Source: Sanguibacter keddieii DSM 10542 (GTDB lineage: Bacteria; Actinomycetota; Actinomycetes; Actinomycetales; Cellulomonadaceae). From it: DNA of 64,000 nucleotides. Below are positions 44,020 to 52,111 of this stretch, piece by piece. The DNA is taken from contig NC_013521.1 in assembly GCF_000024925.1 (NCBI RefSeq), positions 1,426,001 to 1,490,000 of the forward strand, read 5' to 3'. The position numbers and the translations under genes were made by a program. Every line of letters starts with the position of its first letter. Within the stretch, counting starts at the first letter, position 1. The notes under the pieces were generated by a model, which was given only the letters and a program-made list of their open reading frames with translations, did not search any database and was not told the origin of the DNA.

Positions 44020-45018
44020 ATGCGCGCTATCTGGAAAGGTGCCGTGACCTTCGGGCTCGTCAACGTGCCCGTGAAGCTCTACAGCGCCACCGAGGACCAC
44101 GACGTCGGCCTGCACCAGGTCCACGACACCGACGGCGGACGCATCCGCTACCAGCGGCGCTGCGAGGTGTGCGGCAAGGTCGTCGACTACGGGCACATCG
44201 CCAAGGCGTACGACGACGGCGAGCGCACCGTGGTGCTCACCCCCGACGACCTCGACGCGCTGCCCGTCGAGCGCAGCCGCGAGATCGACGTGGTCGAGTT
44301 CGTGCCGCGCGACCAGATCGACCCGATCATGTACGAGCACGCGTACTACCTCGAGCCCGACTCCAAGTCCGTGAAGTCCTACCGGCTGCTGGTCCGCGTC
44401 CTCGAGGAGAGCGACCGCGTGGCCGTCGTGTCCTTCTCGCTGCGTCAGCGCACCCGCCTCGCGGCACTGCGCGTCCGCGGCGACGTCCTGCTGCTGCAGG
44501 TGCTGCGCTGGGACGACGAGGTGCGCGAGCCCGAGTTCCCGTCGCTCGACGAGACCCCGCGGATCACCGCGAAGGAGCTCGAGATGGCCTCCGCGCTCGT
44601 CGCGAGCTTCGAGAGCGACTTCGAGCCCGAGAAGTTCACCGACGACTACCAGGTGCAGCTCCGCACCCTCATCGACGCCAAGCTCGAGCACGGCGACGCC
44701 GTCGACACCGCCGCGACCTTTGGCGAGGAGCCAGAGGAGGACAGCGGCGGCGACGCCGAGGTCGTCGACCTCATGGAGGTCCTGCGCCGCAGCGTCGAGA
44801 GGTCTCGCGGCGGGTCAGAGGAGAAAGACGGCGCGGGTACGAGGTCCGGGGCGGGGGAGAAGGCCACGTCGACGAAGAAGGCCACCGCGCGCAAGCCCCC
44901 GGCGAAGAAGACCCCGGCGAGCAAGACCCCGGTCAAGAAGACCTCCGACCGGGCCACCGCGAAGAGGACCACTGCGAAGAAGAGCACGTCGGCGAAGGCC
45001 GCCGACAAGGCGAGCTGA
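44020..45018 (+). CDS. ku: Non-homologous end-joining protein Ku
   Basis: 332 residues. MRAIWKGAVTFGLVNVPVKLYS is the bacterial Ku opening (Ile4-Trp5-Lys6 visible); CEVCGKVVDYG, DDGERTVVLT and KSYRLLVRVLEE follow, forming the ring that binds DNA ends. The last 60 residues are Lys/Ala/Thr-rich with AKK repeats, an extended tail seen in actinomycetes that helps DNA binding. Ku recruits LigD, encoded about 1.5 kb away on the other strand. The region upstream is shared with the AAA ATPase gene. Confidence 0.94.
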   Translation: MRAIWKGAVTFGLVNVPVKLYSATEDHDVGLHQVHDTDGGRIRYQRRCEVCGKVVDYGHIAKAYDDGERTVVLTPDDLDALPVERSREIDVVEFVPRDQIDPIMYEHAYYLEPDSKSVKSYRLLVRVLEESDRVAVVSFSLRQRTRLAALRVRGDVLLLQVLRWDDEVREPEFPSLDETPRITAKELEMASALVASFESDFEPEKFTDDYQVQLRTLIDAKLEHGDAVDTAATFGEEPEEDSGGDAEVVDLMEVLRRSVERSRGGSEEKDGAGTRSGAGEKATSTKKATARKPPAKKTPASKTPVKKTSDRATAKRTTAKKSTSAKAADKAS

Positions 45019-45034
45019 CCGGAGCGTCGAGCGG

Positions 45035-46813
45035 CTACTCCTCGGCGTCGGCCGTCCCGCTGTCGTCCAGCTCCGGCGGGATGTTCCGGTTGGGGCCGGC
45101 CTCGGCCGGGCGCGGCTGGTCCTGCGGGTAGGCGCGCACCACCACCAGGGCGATGTCGTCCTCGGCCCGTGACGGGACGAGCGTCCGCAGCACGTGCTCG
45201 CACAGACCGTCGAGGTCCTCGTCCTGACGGCCCTCGAGCGTGCTCACCAGCGCCTCGACGCTCGCCGTCATCGTCCTGTTGCGACGCTCGATGAGGCCGT
45301 CCGTGTAGAACAGCAGCGTGTCGTTGTCGTTGAGCGTGATGGTGAAGTCGTGCCGGTCGTGGTCCGGGATGATCCCCAGGATCAGGTCGTTCTGACGACG
45401 CAGCACCTCGACGGAGCCGTCGGCCCGCAGGATCACGGGCGGCGGGTGCCCGGCGTTCGACCACCGGATGGTCCGCGTGCGGTCCTTGAGGTCGCAGTGG
45501 TCCTGCTCGATGCGGGCGACGATGGCGCTCGCGGTCGCGTTCTGGCCGAGGTTGAGCCCGTGGATCGCGTTGTCGGCCCGGGTGAGCACCCGGGACGGCA
45601 CCTCCCCGCGGTCGTAGGCGATCGCGCGGATGATGCCGCGGATCTGCCCCATCGCCGCGGCGGCGTGGTGGTCGTGGCCGGTGACGTCGCCGATGACGAT
45701 CATCGTCGAGCCGTCCTCGGTCATGAAGGAGTCGTACCAGTCGCCGCCGATCTCGAGGTGGTCGGAGGCCGGGTGGTACCGCACCACGATGTGCAGGTGG
45801 TCGGGCTCCGGCGGGGCGGTGAGCAGGGAGTGCTGCAGCGTCACCGAGGACTCGCGGCTGCGCTCGGCGTCCCGGGCGATGAGCTCGGCGTGGGCGTCGA
45901 GGAGGTCGATCTCGCGCCGCAGGTCCGTCGCCGCGCCCAGGGCAGCGCTGACGGACGACGCCACGAGCATGAGGAACGACCGCTGGGCGGCGTCGTAGGG
46001 CCGTCGGGGGTTTCCCTCGAGCACCAGGACCCCGCGGGCGATCGCGTCCTCGGCCCGTGCGAGCGGCGCGACGAGCGTGGGGCGCGACGACACCGGGGTC
46101 CGCGAGGACCATGCCTTGTGCACCACGTGCGGCGCCGCGAGGCTCCCGCGGTCGTGGTGGGTGCGTCCGGCGAGCACGAGGTCGCCGCCCTCGGTGAGGT
46201 GGAGCTCCGCCCCGGCGATGTCTGCGCTCTCGCGCAGGACGTGCAGCACGGCGTCGGCGAGCGCGTCGATGTCGGCGCGGTGGTCGGTCATGGCTGCGTG
46301 CAGCTGGTCGATGGTCTGCAGGCGGCGGCGGTCGACCACCGACGCCGTGGTCTCCGAGGTGATGTTGAGGATGCCGAGGACGGTGCCGGTCTCGTCGGTG
46401 ATCGGGCTGTACGAGAAGGTGAAGTTGGTCTCCTCCTCGAACCCGGACCGGTTCATGAGGAGCGGCTGGTCGAGGGCGCCGGTCGACTGCCCGGTCTCCT
46501 CGACCTCGGCGAACAGGCCGCCGACGTAGTCCCAGATCTCTGCCCAGACCTCTTTCGACGGCCGCCCCATCGCGTTGAGCCGCTTGTCGGTGCCGAGCAT
46601 GTCCCGGTAGCCGTCGTTGTAGATCATCGTGTGCTCGGGGCCCCAGGCGATCATCATGGGGAAGGTCGTCGAGAAGCACAGCTGCACGGCCTGCCGCAGC
46701 GCAGGGTGCCAGGTCGAGGGTCGCCCCAGCGGCGTCTGGTCCCAGGCGAGCTCTCTGGCCGCCATACCCATCACGCTGTTCTTCGTCGCCTCGGCGAACC
46801 ACAGGGAATCCAC
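45035..46813 (-). CDS. PAS-GAF-SpoIIE (PP2C) serine phosphatase
   Basis: 592 residues. A PAS domain (about 15-150) with FPMMIAWGPEHTMIYNDGYRD and NFTFSYSPI, a GAF domain (about 175-320), and a SpoIIE/PP2C phosphatase (about 340-560) with metal-binding Asp in GGDWYDSF, VIGDVTGHDHHAAA and AEDDIALVVVRA. Such proteins dephosphorylate STAS anti-anti-sigma proteins, here probably the one at 49204. Start at GTG 46813 is supported by a TACTGT hexamer 6 bases upstream; an in-frame ATG at 46771 is possible. It converges on ku with only 16 bases between. Confidence 0.87.
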   Translation of the reverse strand: MDSLWFAEATKNSVMGMAARELAWDQTPLGRPSTWHPALRQAVQLCFSTTFPMMIAWGPEHTMIYNDGYRDMLGTDKRLNAMGRPSKEVWAEIWDYVGGLFAEVEETGQSTGALDQPLLMNRSGFEEETNFTFSYSPITDETGTVLGILNITSETTASVVDRRRLQTIDQLHAAMTDHRADIDALADAVLHVLRESADIAGAELHLTEGGDLVLAGRTHHDRGSLAAPHVVHKAWSSRTPVSSRPTLVAPLARAEDAIARGVLVLEGNPRRPYDAAQRSFLMLVASSVSAALGAATDLRREIDLLDAHAELIARDAERSRESSVTLQHSLLTAPPEPDHLHIVVRYHPASDHLEIGGDWYDSFMTEDGSTMIVIGDVTGHDHHAAAAMGQIRGIIRAIAYDRGEVPSRVLTRADNAIHGLNLGQNATASAIVARIEQDHCDLKDRTRTIRWSNAGHPPPVILRADGSVEVLRRQNDLILGIIPDHDRHDFTITLNDNDTLLFYTDGLIERRNRTMTASVEALVSTLEGRQDEDLDGLCEHVLRTLVPSRAEDDIALVVVRAYPQDQPRPAEAGPNRNIPPELDDSGTADAEE

Positions 46814-46819
46814 CTCGTC

Positions 46820-46825
46820 ACAGTA
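46820..46825 (-). promoter_or_regulatory. Candidate leaderless -10 element for the PAS-GAF phosphatase
   Basis: Minus-strand TACTGT ends 6 bases before the GTG at 46813. Confidence 0.42.
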
Positions 46826-46915
46826 GTGGAGCCGGGGGACAGCAGCGACGCGGCAGGTCGTGCCACGCCGTACGCCGTCCACAGGTGCCCGGTCGCGTGG
46901 CAGGCGGGCCAGGCC

Positions 46916-46921
46916 TAGCGT
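46916..46921 (+). promoter_or_regulatory. Candidate -10 element for the diiron protein/CDGSH operon
   Basis: TAGCGT fits TANNNT; transcription would start near 46928, giving a 30-base leader that contains CGGAG before the GTG at 46958. Confidence 0.35.
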
Positions 46922-46957
46922 CATGAACAACGTCCGCCCACCTCACCGGAGATCTCA

Positions 46958-48040
46958 GTGAACCCTGCAGCACCCACCGTCCGCGGCGGGGCGAGCCGCC
47001 ACCCGCTCCCCGCCCCCCGTGGGCCGGTCAGCGAGGCGCTGCTCGCGCTCCTCGTGCTCGACCCCACTGACGGCGCCGACACCGGGGCCGCGAGCGAGCG
47101 GCTGCGGCAGGCCGTGGACGCAGCTCCGTCGCTGTCCGACCCGGAGGTCCACCTGACCGAGGACGACGACGTCCAGATCACCCTGCTCTGCCTCTACGAG
47201 CTGCACTACCGCGGGCTGGTGGGTGTCTCCGACACCTGGGAGTGGGAGCCAGGGCTCCTCGCGGTCCGGGCGCGGCTCGAGTCGGTCTTCGAGGCCGAGC
47301 TCCGTCGTCGCGTGCCGGTGCCCGGGCTGCCTGCGGCCGACCGTGCTTCCGTCGCCGAGGCGCTGTTCGCGATGACCTCGGAGGACTCGGGCCCGGGGCT
47401 GTCGCACTACGTGGCCCGCAAGGCGACGGTCGAGCAGCTCCGTGACCTCCTCGTCCACCGGTCGCTCTACCAGCTCAAGGAGGCCGACCCGCACACCTGG
47501 GCGATCCCGCGGCTGGGCGGAGCGCCCAAGGGGGCGCTCGTCGAGATCCAGACCGACGAGTATGGCGGGGGAGACCCGGTCGCCGCGCACGCCGCCCTGT
47601 TCGCGCAGACGATGCGCGGCGCGGGTCTCGACGACACCTACGGGGCCTATGTCGATGTCGTCGACGCCTCGACCCTCGCCTCGGTGAACATGATGTCGAT
47701 GTTCGGGCTGCACCGTCGGCTCCGCGGGGCGATCGTCGGTCACCTCGCGGCCTTCGAGATGACCTCGTCGATCCCCAACCGGCTCTACGGCAACGGCTTC
47801 CGGCGGACCGGTCACGACGCCGAGACCACACGGTACTTCGACGAGCACGTCGAGGCCGACGCGGTGCACGAGCAGATCGCCGGCCGTGACCTCGCCGGAC
47901 GCCTCGCCGAGGACGACCCGGACCTGCTGGCCGACATCATGTTCGGTGCCGCAGCCTGCCTCGCCGTCGACGGGTGGGCCAGCGCCCGGCTCCTCGAGGC
48001 CTGGCAGCGAGGCGAGGTCGCGCTCGGGTCCGCCGCGTGA
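46958..48040 (+). CDS. Iron-containing redox enzyme, heme-oxygenase-like diiron fold
   Basis: 360 residues, helical. Putative metal ligands sit at ELHYRG (81-86), LVHRSLYQLKEAD (166-177), QTDEYGGG (198-205), HLAAFEMTS (262-270) and HVEADAVHE (297-305), the pattern of the heme-oxygenase-like diiron oxidases annotated as iron-containing redox enzymes. Relatives oxidise or cleave small substrates; this member's substrate is unknown. It is not a classic heme oxygenase. The CDGSH gene starts within its stop codon, suggesting that protein feeds it electrons. Confidence 0.82.
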   Translation: MNPAAPTVRGGASRHPLPAPRGPVSEALLALLVLDPTDGADTGAASERLRQAVDAAPSLSDPEVHLTEDDDVQITLLCLYELHYRGLVGVSDTWEWEPGLLAVRARLESVFEAELRRRVPVPGLPAADRASVAEALFAMTSEDSGPGLSHYVARKATVEQLRDLLVHRSLYQLKEADPHTWAIPRLGGAPKGALVEIQTDEYGGGDPVAAHAALFAQTMRGAGLDDTYGAYVDVVDASTLASVNMMSMFGLHRRLRGAIVGHLAAFEMTSSIPNRLYGNGFRRTGHDAETTRYFDEHVEADAVHEQIAGRDLAGRLAEDDPDLLADIMFGAAACLAVDGWASARLLEAWQRGEVALGSAA

Positions 48041-48351
48041 GCGGCGACGCTCAGCCGAGGGCGCTGGGCGACGCTCAGCCGAGGGCGCTGGGCGACGCCC
48101 AGCCTGAGGCGCTGAGCGACGCAGCCGGTGCGGAGACGTCCGGTGCGCTCGTCGGGCACGACGTGACGATCACGCTGTGCCCGGACGGCCCGCTGCTGCT
48201 GCGTGGCCCCGCGACGCTGCTCGGCGCGGACGGGCGCGAGGTGCCCCGGGGCCGCAACGTCGTCGCGCTCTGCCGGTGCGGAGGCTCGGCCATCAAGCCG
48301 CTCTGCGACGGTACCCACAAGGTCAACGGCTTCCGGTCCGAGGACGGCTGA
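48037..48351 (+). CDS. CDGSH iron-sulfur domain protein with N-terminal tandem repeats
   Basis: 104 residues. CRCGGSAIKPLCDGTH holds the Cys-Cys-Cys-His ligands of a CDGSH [2Fe-2S] cluster; the preceding GPLLLRGPATL and RNVVALCR strands complete the fold. It should carry one electron, likely to the diiron protein encoded just upstream with a 4-base overlap. The first 27 residues are three 8-residue repeats of the type GDAQPRAL, encoded by 24-base direct repeats, and look disordered. Confidence 0.87.
   Translation: MSGDAQPRALGDAQPRALGDAQPEALSDAAGAETSGALVGHDVTITLCPDGPLLLRGPATLLGADGREVPRGRNVVALCRCGGSAIKPLCDGTHKVNGFRSEDG
48043..48114 (+). repeat. Three 24-base direct repeats in the CDGSH gene
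   Basis: Units 48043-48066 and 48067-48090 are identical; 48091-48114 differs at a few bases (GDAQPEAL). In frame, encoding eight residues each. Confidence 0.9.
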
Positions 48352-48396
48352 GGCCTCGCCGGGGCGGCACGCGGTGCGGCACGAGGCGGAGGTCAG

Positions 48397-48444
48397 ACAG
48401 CAGGCGAGCCCGCCACCCTCGAGGGTGGCGGGCTCGCCTGCTGT
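48397..48444. terminator. 48-base perfect palindrome, two-way terminator
   Basis: A perfect palindrome centred on CTCGAG between 48420 and 48421, with 24-base arms and no mismatch. It lies between the convergent CDGSH and RsbW-like genes, 45 and 15 bases from their stops. A hairpin this strong should stop transcription from both sides. Confidence 0.8.
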
Positions 48445-48459
48445 GGCGTCGTGGGTTCC

Positions 48460-48939
48460 TCAGGACTGCTGGAGCGACTCCGGGCTGTCAGGTGCTCCAG
48501 CCGCCGGGGTCTCCTCGGCGGAGAACCGCGCCCAGATGTGCTTGGTGGTCTCGTTGACGTACCAGCCGACGTCGAGGGCGAGCTGCTGGGCGAGCAGCAG
48601 GCCGAAGCCGCCCTCACCGGGCTCGCGGCCCTCGGCGAGCGCGGGGACGCTCGAGACGTCGTGGTCGGCGACGTCGAGGAGGTGCTCGCCGTCGTGCGCC
48701 ATGAGCGTGACGATCGTCGGCGGCTTGCCGTGACGCAGGGCGTTGGTGGCGAGCTCGCTCGTGACGAGCACCATCTTCTCGGGGACCTCGTCGAGGGACG
48801 AGCTGCCGATGTACGGCGTCCCGGTGAGCTCGTGGAACAGCGAGCCGCGCAGCTTCGCCAGACCGTCGACAGAGTCGAGGACCCAGTGGTTCACCTCGGT
48901 GAACTCCGCTGGTGGGCGGGCAGACTTGATCTCGCTCAC
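48460..48939 (-). CDS. RsbW-like anti-sigma factor/serine kinase (HATPase)
   Basis: 159 residues, GHKL ATPase fold of the RsbW/SpoIIAB group. N-box SELATNALRHG at 61-71, DVADH (G1-like) near 89-93, and the G2-like EGGFGLLLAQQL at 109-120. In partner switching such a kinase holds a sigma factor and phosphorylates the STAS antagonist. The antagonist gene is divergent, 264 bases away; no sigma factor gene is in view. GAGGGG precedes the GTG. Confidence 0.85.
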   Translation of the reverse strand: MSEIKSARPPAEFTEVNHWVLDSVDGLAKLRGSLFHELTGTPYIGSSSLDEVPEKMVLVTSELATNALRHGKPPTIVTLMAHDGEHLLDVADHDVSSVPALAEGREPGEGGFGLLLAQQLALDVGWYVNETTKHIWARFSAEETPAAGAPDSPESLQQS

Positions 48940-49203
48940 GTGGATGCCCCTCTTGGTGTGTCGGTCTGTCTGGTGGTCGCGGTGCGCGGTCCGGGCTGTC
49001 GGCACCGTGCCTCTGCCTGGCAAGACAGCCATCTTGCCATCGCCACGGCGGGAGTGCGCGCTCAACCCGAGTGAGGTGTGTCGTCGCAGGTCAGCGGGTG
49101 ATATGAGCTCGTGACGCTCACGGGCTCGTGCCTCGTGTGGTCGGCTCGTCGCAGGTCTGAGATAGTTGTCTGCCGAGCACTCATCGCGACTGGGAGACTT
49201 CAT

Positions 49204-49548
49204 ATGGACGACCGCAAGGCCACGAGCGGAACCTTCTCGCTCGACGAGGCTCAGCCGCACCAGTGGGCGCTCGCCGGAGAGATCGACGTGGTGGTCAACG
49301 CGCGGTTCCGTGAGGAGTGGCCGGCAGACCGCCGGTCGACCGAGCCCGTCGTCGTCGACATGGCAGGTGTGACCTTCATCGACTCGAGCGGTCTGCGCAT
49401 CCTCTACGAGGCGCTCAAGTCCACGCCGGACGGGGAGCGTCCTGTCCTGGTCGACGTGCCCGAGCGGGCCCAGTGGATCATCGACGTGACGGGTCTGACC
49501 TCGCGCTTCGACTTCCGGACGAGCGCGCCCGCAGACCACGAAGCCTGA
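49204..49548 (+). CDS. STAS-domain anti-sigma factor antagonist (RsbV-like)
   Basis: 114 residues. VVVDMAGVTFIDSSGLRILYEA is the STAS core, with phosphorylatable Ser61/Ser62 in DSSGLR. Unphosphorylated, it would bind the RsbW-like kinase and free its sigma factor. Likely kinase: 48460-48939; likely phosphatases: the two SpoIIE proteins in this window. GGGAGACTTC precedes the ATG. The gene converges on the phytochrome-phosphatase gene with a hairpin between. Confidence 0.87.
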   Translation: MDDRKATSGTFSLDEAQPHQWALAGEIDVVVNARFREEWPADRRSTEPVVVDMAGVTFIDSSGLRILYEALKSTPDGERPVLVDVPERAQWIIDVTGLTSRFDFRTSAPADHEA

Positions 49549-49592
49549 CCACCCGGCTCCCGGTCCGTCAGACCGCACGGTCTCCTGACGCA

Positions 49593-49635
49593 GACGCCCG
49601 GCAGGACGAGCCACGAGGCTCGCCTGGCGGGCGTC
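49593..49635. terminator. Terminator hairpin between STAS and phytochrome genes
   Basis: Arms 49593-49612 and 49617-49635 pair with one mismatch and one bulge around an ACGA loop. It lies between two convergent genes and can serve both. Confidence 0.65.
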
Positions 49636-49666
49636 CGTGCGTCCGGCACGCACGACGTCGAGCAGC

Positions 49667-51985
49667 TCAGTCCCGGCAGAGCAGCAGCAGCGTCGCGTCG
49701 TCGTTCGAGTCCGTGGCGTGCGACAGCGCCATCGCGCCGTCGACGCCGGCGCCGGAGGCGAGCGCCGACTGCAGCCGCTCGACGCCGGTCAGGATCGACT
49801 CTGAGCGGCGTTCGACGAGGCCGTCGCTGAACAGCGCGATGCCCCCGCCCGCAGGCACGGTGACGCGCCGGGTGGCCGGGGTCGAGTCGAGCACCCCGAG
49901 CGGGGGAGTCCCGAGCGGGCGGTCCCACGTCGAGCTGTTGTCGGCGGCGAGCAGGAGCGGCGGGAGGTGGCCCGCCGAGGAGTACTCGACCTCCCCGGTG
50001 GTCAGGTCGAGCACCGCGACGAGGACCGTCGCGTACTGGTCGGGGAGCGTCCAGCGCGCCACGGTGTCGAGCTCGGCGATCGAGCGCGACGGGGACTCCG
50101 AGCCGACGAGGATCGCCCGCAGCGCGTTGCGCAGCTGGCCCATCGAGGCCGCGGCGACGTGCCCGTGCCCCGCCACGTCACCGACGACGGCGGCGAGACG
50201 TCCGCTCGGCAGCACGAGGGCGTCGTACCAGTCGCCGCCCACGCGTCCGCCGTCGGCGGGCTCGTACCGCGCGGTCACCGCCCAGCCGGAGGGCTGGGGC
50301 AGCGACGCGGGCAGCATGCTGCGCTGCATGGCCTGCGCCGACCGCAGGTCGCGCTGCCCGCGCAGGTAGAGCGCCTCGACGAGGTGCCCGCGGAGGGCCG
50401 TCGCGGAGGCGATGACCTCCTCCTGCCACGGGACGCTGTGGTCCTTGACGACCTCGCGCCAGCGCTCGAAGGACTTGCGGGGGCTCAGGCGCACGGACTC
50501 GTCCTCGAGCCGCTCGATCGTCTTGTTGTGCGGGTCGCCGCCCCAGTCGACGTCGCGCGTCGCCTCGTGGCGCAGCCACACGACCACCTGACCGTCGGGC
50601 AGCGTCACGGCGAGCAGGCCTGCGGCCGGAGAGGGCTCGTCAGGCTCGGTGCCTGCGACCGTGGCACCTGCGGCGCCCGCGACCGAGCGCGGGAGCGTCG
50701 CGACGAGGCTGTCCGTCGCGACCACGTCGTCGTCCTGCTCGAGCACCCACTGCACCAGCGCCCGGCAGCCAGGCTCGTCGGGAGTCTCGCCCGAGGTCGC
50801 GAGGTCGTCCTCGGCCAGCACGACCACACCGTCCGCCTGGACGAGGTCGAGCAGCGAGCCGCTCGCGGTGAGCGCCTGGGCGAGCGGGAGCTCCTCGTCG
50901 CGGCTGCGTGCCACGAGCTCGGCGAGCATGCCGGCGGCACGCTGCGACGCGGCGAGGCGGTCTTCCTCGACCTGGGCGACCAGGCGCAGCGACAGGGTCG
51001 AGCCGAGGAACTCGGCCGCGGCGCGCACACCGAACGGCGGCTCGTGCGGTCCGGAGTAGTGGTGGCAGGCGATGAGCCCCCAGAGCTTGCCGTCGCGCAG
51101 CAGCGAGATCGACATGGAGGCGCGCACGCCCATGTTGCCGAGGTACTCGAGGTGGATGGGCGAGACGCTGCGCAGCGTCGCGTGCGTGAGGTCGAGGGGC
51201 TGACCGGTGAGCGGGTTCGCCGTCGGGACGATCGGCGACGGGACGTAGTCGACGTCCGAGATCAGCCGGATCCAGTTCTTCTCGTACAGGGCGCGGGCCT
51301 GCGCGGGGATGTCGGTCGCCGGGTAGTGCAGACCGAGGAAGGAGTTGAGGCCCGTGCGGTGCACCTCGGAGACGACCTCGCCGTTGTAGTCCTCGTCGAA
51401 GGCGTAGATCATCACGCGGTCGAACCCGGTGAGGTCGCGCACGTGGCGGGCGGCGGTGTCGAAGACGTCCGTGAGGGACTGGACCCGGTTGAGGTCGGAG
51501 ACGGCGTCGCGGACGGCCTGGTAGGTGTTGGCGAAGGTGAAGGGGCGCGGGCCGTCGGCGACCTCCAGCTCGACGACCACCAGGGAGTCGCCGGCTGCGG
51601 CGGCCTCGCTGCCCTCAGGCAGCGGGATGCGGTGCAGGATCGCGTCCATCTCGAGCGGGGTCCCCTGGACCTCGACGGTCACCAGGAGCGGGTTGCGGTC
51701 GTGGAGACGCGGGCCGGCCTGGAGGTGGCGGCGGACGGTGCCCTCGAAGCCGGCGCCGAGCCCGTCGCGCAGCGTCGCGCCGAGCAGGTCGTCGCTCGGA
51801 CGTCCCAGCAGCTCCGCGACGTTCACCGAGCACTGCACGACGGTGAGGTCGCTCGCACGCACCACGAGCAGACACCCGCGAGGCTGCACGAGCCCAGGGA
51901 TGTGGATCGGCTCGCGCGCGCAGTTGTCGAGGTCGACCGGGGTGTCGGGGGTGAGGAGCGTCTGCCGTGGCGGGAGGCCCGTCAC
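49667..51985 (-). CDS. Bacteriophytochrome fused to SpoIIE (PP2C) phosphatase
   Basis: 772 residues. Domains: PAS 15-135 with C22 in NCAREPIHIPG, the biliverdin-attachment cysteine of bacteriophytochromes; GAF 160-340 with PATDIP (222-227), SPIHLEYLGNMGV (H278) and GLIACHH (H308/H309), all chromophore-pocket residues; PHY 345-540; SpoIIE phosphatase 548-772 with GGDWYD, GDVAGHG and DDATLLLL. It should sense red/far-red light and alter phosphatase output towards a STAS partner, probably that at 49204. Start at GTG 51985 is moderate; the frame stays open to 52093. Confidence 0.9.
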   Translation of the reverse strand: MTGLPPRQTLLTPDTPVDLDNCAREPIHIPGLVQPRGCLLVVRASDLTVVQCSVNVAELLGRPSDDLLGATLRDGLGAGFEGTVRRHLQAGPRLHDRNPLLVTVEVQGTPLEMDAILHRIPLPEGSEAAAAGDSLVVVELEVADGPRPFTFANTYQAVRDAVSDLNRVQSLTDVFDTAARHVRDLTGFDRVMIYAFDEDYNGEVVSEVHRTGLNSFLGLHYPATDIPAQARALYEKNWIRLISDVDYVPSPIVPTANPLTGQPLDLTHATLRSVSPIHLEYLGNMGVRASMSISLLRDGKLWGLIACHHYSGPHEPPFGVRAAAEFLGSTLSLRLVAQVEEDRLAASQRAAGMLAELVARSRDEELPLAQALTASGSLLDLVQADGVVVLAEDDLATSGETPDEPGCRALVQWVLEQDDDVVATDSLVATLPRSVAGAAGATVAGTEPDEPSPAAGLLAVTLPDGQVVVWLRHEATRDVDWGGDPHNKTIERLEDESVRLSPRKSFERWREVVKDHSVPWQEEVIASATALRGHLVEALYLRGQRDLRSAQAMQRSMLPASLPQPSGWAVTARYEPADGGRVGGDWYDALVLPSGRLAAVVGDVAGHGHVAAASMGQLRNALRAILVGSESPSRSIAELDTVARWTLPDQYATVLVAVLDLTTGEVEYSSAGHLPPLLLAADNSSTWDRPLGTPPLGVLDSTPATRRVTVPAGGGIALFSDGLVERRSESILTGVERLQSALASGAGVDGAMALSHATDSNDDATLLLLCRD

Positions 51986-52111
51986 GACCGTGGCCCGTCG
52001 TCGGTGCCGGGGTGCATGCGAGAACGATACCCACCCCGGGTGCGGATCGTCGCAGGGCGAGCCCGGTGCGTCGTCGGGAGACCGACGGCGCACCGGGCAC
52101 CCCGGGTGCGG

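Noticed and set aside
46923-46961. Twelve-codon upstream ORF whose stop overlaps the GTG of the diiron-protein gene.
   Set aside because: The likely -10 at 46916-46921 would put the transcript start downstream of its ATG, so it would not be in the mRNA.
46958-48040. Heme oxygenase supplying biliverdin to the phytochrome.
   Set aside because: The fold family is related but the motifs are those of diiron redox enzymes, and the proximal-His pattern of HO-1/BphO is not seen.
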